Assembly (NCBI RefSeq): GCF_040954835.1
Contig: NC_090709.1
Span: forward strand, 41,982,490-42,046,489
Reading direction: 5' to 3'
Source of the DNA: Lepisosteus oculatus
Taxonomy: Eukaryota; Chordata; Actinopteri; Semionotiformes; Lepisosteidae
DNA: 64,000 nt
Below are positions 29,940-40,800 of the stretch, in pieces. A program made the translations under genes and the position numbers. The notes below the pieces were generated by a model. It worked only from the letters and a program-made list of their open reading frames with translations. It made no database searches and had not been told where the DNA came from. Numbering within the stretch: the first letter of the stretch is position 1; every line of letters starts with the position of its first letter.

Positions 29940-30645
29940 GACTGTCCCAGTAAGCAACAGCTGCAAGGCAGGGCTCACCCTGGACAGGACAGCAGTCCCT
30001 CACAGGACACACACACTCACACACCCTGAACAGGACACCAGTCCATCACAGGACACACACAAACACTCACACACCCTGGACAGGACACCAGTCCATCACA
30101 GGACACACACACACACTCACACACCCTGGACAGGACACCAGTCCATCACAGGACACACACACACACTCACACGCACCCTGGACAGGACACCAGTCCATCA
30201 CAGGACACACACACACACTCACACACCCTGAACAGGACACCAGTCCATCACAGGACACACACACACACTCACACGCACCCTGGACAGGACACCAGTCCAT
30301 CACAGGACACACACACACACTCACACACCCTGGACAGGACACCAGTCCATCACAGGACACACACACACACTCACACACCCTGAACAGGACACCAGTCCAT
30401 CACAGGACACACACACACACTCACACGCACCCTGGACAGGACACCAGTCCATCACAGGACACACACACACACACACTCACACACCCTGGACAGGATGCGC
30501 ACAGACACAGATACAGACACATTTACACCAGGGCCAGGATTCCCAGAAGGTAATGAACTTACCAACATGCAAACTCCACACAGACATCACCGCAAGTCCA
30601 GAATTGAACCCAGGGCCCCAGTGCTGTGTAGAAGTGCTAACCACG
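29940..30645 (-). mobile_element. SINE with expanded VNTR, minus orientation
   Basis: 3' segment (cccagtaagcaacagctgc) at 29947, about 11 units of acaccagtccatcacaggac, then the SINE middle and head at 30500-30645 (acatgcaaactccacacaga, cagaattgaacccagggccc). Order and orientation match one element read from right to left, so the array lies inside it. Confidence 0.85.
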
Positions 30646-30679
30646 GATTATTTCCTAGGAGGAATTTCCAAAAGGAATT

Positions 30680-32150
30680 CCACTGTATTATTATTATTGA
30701 GAGACAGGCTCACTGTCTGTTCCTCAGGCTGGGACAGGAGATCACACACTGTATTATTATTATTATTATTGAGAGACAGGCTCACTGTCTGTTCCTCAGG
30801 CTGTGACAGGAGATCACACACTGTATTATTATTATTGAGAGACAGGCTCACTGTCTGATCCTCAGGCTGGGACAGGAGGTCACACACTGTATTATTATTA
30901 TTATTGAGAGACAGGCTCACTGTCTGTTCCTCAGGCTGGGACAGGAGATCGCACACTGTATTATTATTATTATTGAGAGACGGGGTCACTGTCTGTTCCT
31001 CAGGCTGGGACAGGAGATCACACACTGTATTATTATTATTGAGAGACAGGCTCACTGTCTGTTCCTCAGGCTGGGACAGGAGGTCACACACTGTATTATT
31101 ATTATTGAGAGACAGGCTCACTGTCTGTTCCTCAGGCTGGGACAGGAGATCACACACTGTATTATTATTATTGAGAGACAGGCTCACTGTCTGTTCCTCA
31201 GGCTGGGACAGGAGATCACACACTGTATTATTATTATTGAGAGACAGGCTCACTGTCTGTTCCTCAGGCTGGGACAGGAGGTCACACACTGGATTATTAT
31301 TATTGAGAGACAGGCTCACTGTCTGTTCCTCAGGCTGTGACAGGAGATCACACACTGTATTATTATTATTGAGAGACAGGCTCACTGTTCCTCAGGCTGG
31401 GACAGGAGATCACACACTGTATTATTATTATTGAGAGACAGGCTCACTGTTCCTCAGGCTGGGACAGGAGATCACACACTGTATTATTATTATTGAGAGA
31501 CAGGCTCACTGTCTGTTCCTCAGGCTGGGACAGGAGGTCACACACTGGATTATTATTATTGAGAGACGGGGTCACTGTCTGTTCCTCAGGCTGGGACAGG
31601 AGATCACACACTGGATTATTATTATTATTGAGAGACAGGCTCACTGTCTGTTCCTCAGGCTGGGACAGGAGATCACACACTGTATTATTATTATTGAGAG
31701 ACAGGCTCGCTGTCTGTTCCTCAGGCTGGGACAGGAGATCACACACTGTATTATTATTATTGAGAGACAGGCTCACTGTCTGTTCCTCAGGCTGGGACAG
31801 GAGGTCACACACTGTATTATTATTACTGAGAGACGGGCTCACTGTCTGTTCCTCAGGCTGGGACAGGAGATCACACACTGGATTATTATTATTATTGAGA
31901 GACAGGTTCACTGTCTGTTCCTCAGGCTGGGACAGGAGATCACACACTGGATTATTATTATTATTGAGAGACAGGCTCACTGTCTGTTCCTCAGGCTGGG
32001 TCAGGAGATCACACACTGGATTATTATTATTGAGAGACAGGCTCACTGTCTGTTCCTCAGGCTGGGACAGGAGATCACACTCTGTATTATTATTATTGAG
32101 AGACGGGCTCACTGTCTGTTCCTCAGGCTGGGACAGGAGATCACACACTA
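30680..32150. repeat. 66-bp minisatellite with internal (ATT)n
   Basis: About 22 units of tattattattattgagagac, aggctcactgtctgttcctc and aggctgggacaggagatcac. Units differ mainly by one ATT triplet, so both strands stay open; the 234-245 residue frames are artefacts. Confidence 0.95.
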
Positions 32151-32544
32151 TATTATCACACTCTTATATCACATATAGTGTATATTATATTGCCCTGGTC
32201 TGAGTGCGTGCAGCTGACACCACATTACACAGCTGTGTCGTAGGCAAACCAAAGTTGGTTTTGCCACCTGAAATGATCAATGAGACAATTTCTGGGCGTC
32301 ATCCAGGCCCCTTTAACACAGCCCACGTCCGCGAGACCTGTCGCGACCTTCAGGGGCTGTTCACAGAAGAGAGCAGAGAGCTGGCGCTCAGAAAGGCCCC
32401 ATTTAGAACCGGTGAATGAACTTAAAGCCCACGTACCTCAAATTAACCCCCCCCCTCTTTCAGTATGGAAACGGCTCTCTGCGTCGGCCTGTGACCAGGG
32501 CAGTCCATTCAAATAACTGGAGATAAGCATTCAAATCCGACATC
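32151..32544. other. No gene recognised
   Basis: Short unique stretch between the array and a SINE; nothing identified. Confidence 0.4.
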
Positions 32545-32760
32545 GGATCTTCATCACTCTGCTCTCCTCCCCACTGAGAGCTGGTGTGTGGGGAGCGTTC
32601 TGGCGCACTATGGCTGCCGTCGCATCATCCAGGTGGGGGCTGCACATTGGTGGCGGTAGTGGGATTCCCCATGACCTGTCAAGCGCTTTGAGTGGAGTGT
32701 CCAGAAAAGCGCTATATAAGTGTAAGCAATTATTATTATTATTATTATTATAAAACCCAG
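32545..32760 (+). mobile_element. 5S-derived SINE, 3' tail
   Basis: Tail half: ctctgctctcctccccactg, gcatcatccaggtgggggct, gcgctatataagtgtaagca and (TTA)n. The head is absent. Confidence 0.85.
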
Positions 32761-32984
32761 GGTGTTTCTCAGGAAGAGAAGAGGTGTTACCCTGGTGTCA
32801 AACAACTGCTCATTGTTCTCGGCTTTGTGAGCGAGGTCCCGAGTCAAATCAATATGCAAACCGAGACTCCCACTGGCCCATAAATGGTGTCAAGGAGTTA
32901 AAAAAAAACGGTTAGGTACAATTCAAGACTGAGCAAACATCCAGCCCATGACTTTAAACAAAGGAGGACAGAGCTAGGAGAAAA

Positions 32985-33920
32985 GATCGATACTTTATTG
33001 ATCCCCTGAGGGGAAATTTCAGTGCAACAGCACCACAGTCAACACAGCGACAGTGTAACGCAATGATACAACAATACAATACATACAGCTGGGGGGGTGG
33101 CGTGGTGGTGCTGTGGCTCAGGATCTGCGCCTGGGGCTGGAAGGGTTTGCTGGTTCGAATCCCGCGGCCGGCAGAGGAATCCTACTCCGTTGGGGCCCCC
33201 CCTGAGCGAGGCCCTGAACCCCAGCTGCTCCAGGTGGCACTGTACAATGGCCGACCCTGCGCTCTGACCCCCAGTTTCTCTCTCTCCCTGTCTGTGTGTC
33301 TCCTGGAGAGCCAGCTGGGCTCTGCGACAAGACTGATTCCTCATGCAAGAAATTGTATAGGGCCAAGAAAGTGATCTTATCTTATACAGTACAGTCAGTG
33401 AGAAGTGCATTATGAAGAGTCGCTCACAGTCCAGAATATACAAAGAACAAACCAGAACAGCGCACAACAAGTTGTAAACGGAGGAAAAACCCGATGGAAG
33501 CAGAGAGTTTACTGTTTAGCCCAAAACCAGGTCAGTGTCAGTGCTGCCCCTGCCCAGACACACAGTGGAGGAGCGGTACAGTCTGATGGCAGGAGGTACG
33601 AATGACCTCCTGTGGCGCCCCCTGTCGGGTGGATCGGCCCGTCCTCTTCTCCCGAGCGTGTCATGGGGGGGGGTGGGGAGACGTCGTCCGGGACGGCCTC
33701 TGGTTTGGACACCGTTCTCCTGTCCGCCACCACCTCCAGGGGGGTCCAGGCCGGACCCAGTGACAGAGCTGGCTCTCCTGATGAGCCCGTTCAGCCCTGT
33801 TGGCATCCCCTGCCTCCAATCCCAGAGCCCCCAGCACACCACCGCCACCACCGACTGATAGGACATCCGGAGCATCTTCCTACACACGTTGGAGGACCTG
33901 AGCCTATACAAAAACATTTT
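32985..33920 (-). mobile_element. LINE fragment with nested SINE
   Basis: Minus strand 33920-33520 encodes a decayed reverse-transcriptase C-terminus: MLRMSYQSVVAVVCWGL, GLNGLIRRASSVTGSGLD, then frameshifted matter and RRSFVPPAIRLYRSS. The 3' end (ttcccctcaggggatcaata, 33020-33001) is that of fish LINEs. A tRNA-derived SINE (33085-33385) interrupts the 3' UTR. Confidence 0.7.
33085..33385 (+). mobile_element. tRNA-derived SINE inserted in the LINE
   Basis: Head gctgtggctcaggatctgcg, box B-like ggttcgaatcccgc, tail tatagggccaagaaagtgat. The most canonical head in the window. Confidence 0.9.
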
Positions 33921-34284
33921 TATTCTCCTTAAAACTTTGGGATCCCACTTTTCAGCAGCTGGTCAGAAAGTCAAGTTGCCCAGTAAGGCTGATCGGACGT
34001 TCCCTTCCAAACATACGCGAGAGAAACATATTCTCAAATAGTATTTCCTTGGATCTTAATACTACAACTACATTTAAATGTGATAATATATATATATATT
34101 CATCAAACAACTCTGAATGCATTTTCACCATACGGAGACCAGACCTTCATGTTTAAACAGAGAACCGCTCATAAAGAAAATCTTAAACTGCATTTCCATA
34201 TATATTGAACCTTAATATGAATGCTACGGTATTTGAAGTTGAATGTTTTTGTATAGTTGATGGTGGATGACATTGAAGCCACAG
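33921..34284. other. No gene recognised
   Basis: AT-rich DNA with a (TA)n run near 34090. Confidence 0.5.
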
Positions 34285-34570
34285 ATCAGAATAGGTGGAC
34301 CTACAGACTGCTGCGCACTGGGAGTCTGACTGACAGCACTGTCACACCTGGAGCAGATCAGACTGCTGCGCACTGGGAGTCTGACAGCACTGTCACACCT
34401 GGAGTGGATCAGACTGCTGCGCACTGGGAGTCTGACTGACAGCACTGTCACACCAGGAGCGGATCAGACTGCTGCGCACTGGGAGTCTGACAGCACTGTC
34501 ACACCAGGAGCGGATCAGACTGCTGCGCACTGGGAGTCTGACTGACAGCACTGTCACACCTGGAGTGTGT
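34285..34570. repeat. 55-bp minisatellite
   Basis: Five units of agactgctgcgcactgggag plus tctgactgacagcactgtca, alternating with a form lacking one 'tgac'. Confidence 0.9.
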
Positions 34571-35159
34571 GACTCCACATCTAATTGATGTATTATTTTG
34601 ATGTTGTATCTCACTACTGCTGGTCCTACAGACTTATTTAATTTTTTACTATTTAAAAGAAGCGATGTTACCTTTTTTTGTTTACTTGCACTTTTCTGTG
34701 TTTTCTCCCAAGTGACTCAAGTTCTGAACTCTAGATCAGACTGAGGCTCTCTTTTTTAAAGATGTGTGTTATTTAACTCGTTGTTGCTGCTGCTGTTGTG
34801 TGTTGATGTTTTGGGTGTTTCCTCAATATCTCTGTCCTGGAGCCTACACGCACAGAAGCCTTTCATTGCGCTTGTGCAGATGACCGTGGACTGAGCTGAG
34901 TTCTTAATGAGAAACAGGCTGGAGAAACAAAACGGGCGGGCGCGCTATGGAGACCAGTCTCTGATTGGTCCGAAGTTTCTGAGTGACAGAGGTTTCCACC
35001 TATTAGAGGAGCTGTTGCCACAGCCGGGCTATTTGAACTGCTGGGAGGGGGCGTTGTCGTCATTTTGGCTGTAATGTGTGTTGGAGCAAACAGGTTTTTT
35101 ACCTTTACCGCAAGAAAAAACGTGTGTTTTTCAAGGCAAGGGAAAGAGTTTTTATGCGA
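34571..35159 (+). promoter_or_regulatory. Promoter-like GC/CCAAT region, speculative
   Basis: Near 34930-34970 a GC box (acgggcgggcg) is followed by an inverted CCAAT box (ctgattggtcc). Unique DNA surrounds it. No transcript start or first exon can be fixed. Confidence 0.25.
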
Positions 35160-35570
35160 TTTAGCGAACATTTGCTTTTGCGGTTGCATTTTGCTGGAAA
35201 GCTGATGAATTAGCGATATGCTTTGGCGTATTTTAAACTGAAACGCGAGGTGAATATTTATATGAAAAAGAGGTTCGTTTGCTTCATGTTGATGTATCTG
35301 GTTACAAAACACAGTTCTGGAAAGCTTAGGCTGTTTTGTGTTTTGGGATATATAGTCCGTGGTGCTGTGTTTTGCTTTTGCGGGTTAAAATGTATCTTAT
35401 TTGCCCGTTTCTGGCTGAAGTGGTTTTGTCGTAATTTGTTTATTAGGGAATATAGTTTGATTGCTTTGGAAACAAACTTAATGTTCGTGTTTAGAGGCAT
35501 GCGTGTTAATCTGAGAAACGATTACAAAATGTTTGTGGAATTGAGACGTGTCGCGTCGTAAGCAAATGAC
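35160..35570 (+). repeat. Unclassified dispersed element, copy 2
   Basis: Partner of 18310-18720. It holds a 112-residue open frame (35223-35561) rich in F, L, R and K, but the frame is not kept in copy 1, so I do not call a gene. Confidence 0.4.
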
Positions 35571-36624
35571 ACACGTGTAGTCCGATATGTGTGTTATGGG
35601 CTCTATCAAGTTAAAGACCCGACAGTGTGCTTGATATCAGTTCTTGATATTGTGTTGAAGTCTTAATAGAGATGTGCAGATTTCGATATTTCAGCTCGGG
35701 TGAGTGTTATACACAAAATCTATTTTTGGTTCCGTTTTTATCTGATAAACCAATGCTTTAACACTACTGTTCAGCGCTCATTAAATGCTACAAAGAAAGT
35801 ATTTTGTGTTGTCGAATGCCATTTACAACCCTGCATATAATAGTGACCCACACAAATATCCAATGAGTTTATAATAAAAAATATTTGTTTATGGCATTAA
35901 ATAGCAAAGGATACACACAGCTGCTCTTGAAGTAATCAATAAAACGGTTCTCTGACATTTCTTTGAAAGACTGTGTTTGTGTTATCTGTGCTGGCATAAT
36001 GTAAATATATCATTATATAAAAACAACTGAAAGATGAAAGCAATAGATTTTATCTTGTGTGGTATTTGTAAATCCTTTCATTGTTAAACAAAATACATTT
36101 ATGCAGAGGCAGCTACATGACACCCTCTCAAAACAACAGATTTTGCTGATACACATGAGTGAGAGTCGGAGAGAGTGTAGCTGAAACAGAGGGACTGTTG
36201 TCAGTTCTGTTTCTCTGTCTTGAGTCATTTTCACTCCACAGCTTTTCCCTGAAAGCTGAGTCCTGTCAGGTTTGTTTTACAGGCTGATCTTCTAAATCAA
36301 CACCCAGACTGTAGATGTGTGCTGTTTCTTCTTACTTCAGGGGGGAATTTGATCATTTAAAATCCATTAGGGTGTATTTGCTAATAAGGTTGCTTCAGTC
36401 AGAACCAGTGTTTTCTGTACATCAGGTGGAGTTCTGCACGAATGTTGGTTATTTTGCGAGACGTCGGTGTGAGATGGCGAATGTGAAGGGTTAGGGTAGG
36501 TTTGGGTTCTAGTGATGGATGGGGGCGCACCTGCAGGCGGGGGGTTGGTGAGGACTGTGGGGGGGGCTGGGTGGGGGCTGTGTCTGTGGGCTCTTGTGTT
36601 CACGTTTGGGGACGGGTGTCTCAG
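35571..36624. other. No gene recognised
   Basis: Mostly AT-rich unique DNA, turning G-rich from 36490 before the candidate exon. Confidence 0.45.
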
Positions 36625-36749
36625 AAGGGCCTTCCAGCAGGTTCTCGGGAAGCTCTTCAGGAAGAGAGCCGGCAGAGGTCTGAAGTGGATCTCACCCCTG
36701 ACTGGTCTGCTCCCAGTCCTGGCCTGGACTCTGGGATTCGCTGTGGGAG
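36625..36749 (+). CDS. Candidate exon with hydrophobic segment, unrecognised
   Basis: Acceptor-like gggtgtctcag and strong donor GTGAGT (36750). The frame reads RRAFQQVLGKLFRKRAGRG then LKWISPLTGLLPVLAWTLGF AVG, leaving in phase 1. A basic stretch before a hydrophobic segment suits a membrane protein or a leader, but no start codon lies in it and no partner exon was found. Confidence 0.25.
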
Positions 36750-37095
36750 GTGAGTCTTGGATCAGGAGTCGAACCCTGGACCCTGTCGCTGGGTGATGGT
36801 GGTGGGGGGGGGGCGGTTTCTCAGTTTCCTGGTGTGAGTTGAGCCAGTCTCCATTGAGAACCTTAAGGCCACCGTCTTCACAGCAGGAGGAAGAGCCGGG
36901 TTCGAGGAGCTGGCTTGTACCGGATCCTGCACTGCATGGCTGCAGGGAGCTGCAGGACCCCAGAGAGGACAGGGCGTCCCCAGGGAGGGCGAGACCACCG
37001 TCTACTCTGACCTCAGGACATGTCTTGTGCAGGGGGCAGCAGAGCTCAGACCGACCCAGTGTTCACTGGAATAGAAGATTACTGGCTGTTCACTG
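36750..37095. other. No gene recognised
   Basis: GC-rich unique DNA; frames here lack domain or splice support. Confidence 0.4.
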
Positions 37096-37740
37096 TGCTG
37101 CTTATTCTGTGTGATGGACAGACACTGTACTGGGTATTCAGTATAATAATCACTTAACTCTGTTTTCATTATGAGGGACAATGACTGTACTGTGTGTTCA
37201 CTGGAATAATCACCATACTGGGTGTTCAGTATAATAACTGTACTGGGTATTCAATATACTAATTACTGAACTGTTTTCATTGAGGAACAATTGCTGTTCT
37301 GGGTATTCAGTATAATCACTGAACTCCATATTCACTATGACAGTCACTATACTGGGTATTCACTGTAATAATTGCTGCACTGTGTATTCAATATAATAAC
37401 TGAACTCCATATTCACTGATGGTCACTATACTGAGCGATTCACTGTAATAATAGCTGCACTGGGTATTCACTTTGATGGGCAGGTCACTGTACTGGGTAT
37501 TCACTGTACTGGGTGTTTGCTGTAATAGTCACTGTACTAGGTATTAATAATCACTGTACTGGGTGTTTGCTGTAATATTCACTGTACTAGGTATTAATAA
37601 TCACTGTACTGGGTGTTCACTGTAATATTCACTGTACTGGGTATTGATAATGACTGTAGTGGGTGTTCACTGTAATCACCACTGCTTGGTGTATTCTGCG
37701 TGCTGTCGGTTATTCACTGTACAGATAAATCCCTGTTTTT
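37096..37740. repeat. Degenerate repeat of gtactgggtattcactgt type
   Basis: Irregular units of 25-45 bp built on ctgtactgggtattcactgt and aataatcactg. Related stretches lie at 44640-45165 and 47930-48600. Confidence 0.75.
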
Positions 37741-37834
37741 TAAGTTAATAGGGGGGCTCCTGAGAAGACTGCAGAACCCAGAAGAGGGAATGTAATTAGA
37801 GAGGAGGGACAGTGAGGTGAGCTGTTTAAATCAC

Positions 37835-40800
37835 CTGTGTGAGACACTGGGGGACTGTGGGGGCTGTGGTGCCGTGAGACACTGGGGGACTGTGGGGGCT
37901 GTGGTGCCGTGAGACACTGGGGGACTGTGGGGGCTGTGGTGCCGTGAGACACTGGGGGACTGTGGGGGCTGTGGTGCCGTGAGACACTGGGGGACTGTGG
38001 GGGCTGTGGTGCAGTGAGACACTGGGGGACTGTGGGGGCTGTGGTGCCGTGAGACACTGGGGGACTGTGGGGGCTGTGGTGCAGTGAGACACACTGGGGG
38101 ACTGTAGGGGCTGTGGTGCAGTGAGACACACTGGGGGACTGTAGGGGCTGTGGGGGCTGTGAGGCACTGGGGGACTGTGGGGGCTGTGAGGCACTGGGGG
38201 ACTGTGGGGGCTGTGAGGCACTGGGGGACTGTGGGGGCTGTGGTGCAGTGAGGCACTGGGGGACTGTAGGGGCTGTGGTGCAGTGAGGCACTGGGGGACT
38301 GTAGGGGCTGTGGTGCAGTGAGACACACTGGGGGACTGTAGGGGCTGTGGTGCAGTGAGACACACTGGGGGACTGTGGGGGCTGTGGGGGCTGTGAGGCA
38401 CTGGGGGACTGTGGGGGCTGTGGTGCAGTGAGACACACTGGGGGACTGTAGGGGCTGTGGTGCAGTGAGACACTGGGGGACTGTGGGGGCTGTGGTGCAG
38501 TGAGACACACTGGGGGACTGTAGGGGCTGTGGTGCAGTGAGACACACTGGGGGACTGTAGGGGCTGTGGTGCAGTGAGACACTGGGGGACTGTGGGGGCT
38601 GTGGGGGCCGTGAGGCACTGGGGGACTGTGGGGGCTGTGAGACACTGGGGGACTGTGGGGGCTGTGGTGCAGTGAGACACACTGGGGGACTGTGGGGGCT
38701 GTGGTGCAGTGAGACACTGGGGGACTGTGGGGGCTGTGGTGCAGTGACACACTGGGGGACTGTGGGGGCTGTGGTGCAGTGAGACACACTGGGGGACTGT
38801 AGGGGCTGTGGTGCAGTGAGACACTGGGGGACTGTAGGGGCTGTGGTGCAGTGAGACACTGGGGGACTGTGGGGGCTGTGAGACACTGGGGGACTGTAGG
38901 GGCTGTGGTGCAGTGAGACACTGGGGGACTGTGGGGGCTGTGAGACACTGGGGGACTGTGGGGGCTGTGGTGCAGTGAGACACACTGGGGGACTGTAGGG
39001 GCTGTGGTGCAGTGAGACACTGGGGGACTGTGGGGGCTGTGGTGCAGTGAGACACACTGGGGGACTGTAGGGGCTGTGGTGCAGTGAGACACACTGGGGG
39101 ACTGTAGGGGCTGTGGTGCAGTGACACACTGGGGGACTGTAGGGGCTGTGGTGCAGTGAGACACTGGGGGACTGTGGGGGCTGTGGTGCAGTGACACACT
39201 GGGGGACTGTAGGGGCTGTGGTGCAGTGACACACTGGGGGACTGTAGGGGCTGTGGTGCAGTGAGACACACTGGGGGACTGTGGGGGCTGTGGTGCAGTG
39301 ACACACTGGGGGACTGTGGGGGCTGTGGTGCAGTGAGACACTGGGGGACTGTGGGGGCTGTGGTGCAGTGAGACACACTGGGGGACTGTAGGGGCTGTGG
39401 TGCAGTGACACACTGGGGGACTGTGGGGGCTGTGGTGCAGTGAGACACTGGGGGACTGTAGGGGCTGTGGTGCAGTGACACACTGGGGGACTGTAGGGGC
39501 TGTGGTGCAGTGAGACACTGGGGGACTGTGGGGGCTGTGGTGCAGTGAGACACTGGGGGACTGTGGGGGCTGTGGTGCAGTGAGACACTGGGGGACTGTG
39601 GGGGCTGTGGTGCAGTGAGACACACTGGGGGACTGTAGGGGCTGTGGTGCAGTGAGACACTGGGGGACTGTGGGGGCTGTGGTGCAGTGACACACTGGGG
39701 GACTGTGGGGGCTGTGGTGCAGTGAGACACTGGGGGACTGTGGGGGCTGTGGTGCAGTGAGACACTGGGGGACTGTGGGGGCTGTGGTGCAGTGAGACAC
39801 TGGGGGACTGTAGGGGCTGTGGTGCAGTGACACACTGGGGGACTGTAGGGGCTGTGGTGCAGTGACACACTGGGGGACTGTGGGGGCTGTGGTGCAGTGA
39901 CACACTGGGGGACTGTAGGGGCTGTGGTGCAGTGAGACACTGGGGGACTGTGGGGGCTGTGGTGCAGTGACACACTGGGGGACTGTAGGGGCTGTGGTGC
40001 AGTGAGACACACTGGGGGACTGTAGGGGCTGTGGTGCAGTGAGACACACTGGGGGACTGTAGGGGCTGTGGTGCAGTGAGACACTGGGGGACTGTGGGGG
40101 CTGTGAGACACTGGGGGACTGTAGGGGCTGTGGTGCAGTGAGACACTGGGGGACTGTGGGGGCTGTGGTGCAGTGACACACTGGGGGACTGTGGGGGCTG
40201 TGAGACACTGGGGGACTGTGGGGGCTGTGGTGCAGTGACACACTGGGGGACTGTGGGGGCTGTGGTGCAGTGACACACTGGGGGACTGTGGGGGCTGTGG
40301 TGCAGTGAGACACTGGGGGACTGTGGGGGCTGTGGTGCAGTGAGACACACTGGGGGACTGTAGGGGCTGTGGTGCAGTGAGACACACTGGGGGACTGTGG
40401 GGGCTGTGGTGCAGTGAGACACACTGGGGGACTGTGGGGGCTGTGGTGCAGTGAGACACTGGGGGACTGTGGGGGCTGTGGTGCAGTGAGACACACTGGG
40501 GGACTGTGGGGGCTGTGGGGGCCGTGAGGCACTGGGGGACTGTGGGGGCCGTGAGGCACTGGGGGACTGTAGGGGCTGTGGTGCAGTGAGACACTGGGGA
40601 CTGTGGGGGCTGTGGTGCAGTGAGACACACTGGGGGACTGTGGGGGCTGTGGTGCAGTGAGACACTGGGGGACTGTGGGGGCTGTGGTGCAGTGAGACAC
40701 TGGGGGACTGTAGGGGCTGTGGTGCAGTGAGACACTGGGGGACTGTGGGGGCTGTGGTGCAGTGAGACACACTGGGGGACTGTAGGGGCTGTGGTGCAGT

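Noticed and set aside
1800-30500. CRISPR array
   Set aside because: Regular 45-bp units lack unique spacers, and the host is a vertebrate; they are VNTRs.
30648-32203. Frames of 176-245 residues on both strands
   Set aside because: 66-bp array with unit lengths divisible by three keeps both strands open.
35223-35561. 112-residue frame rich in F, L, R, K
   Set aside because: Related copy at 18310 does not keep it; no motif or homologue recognised.
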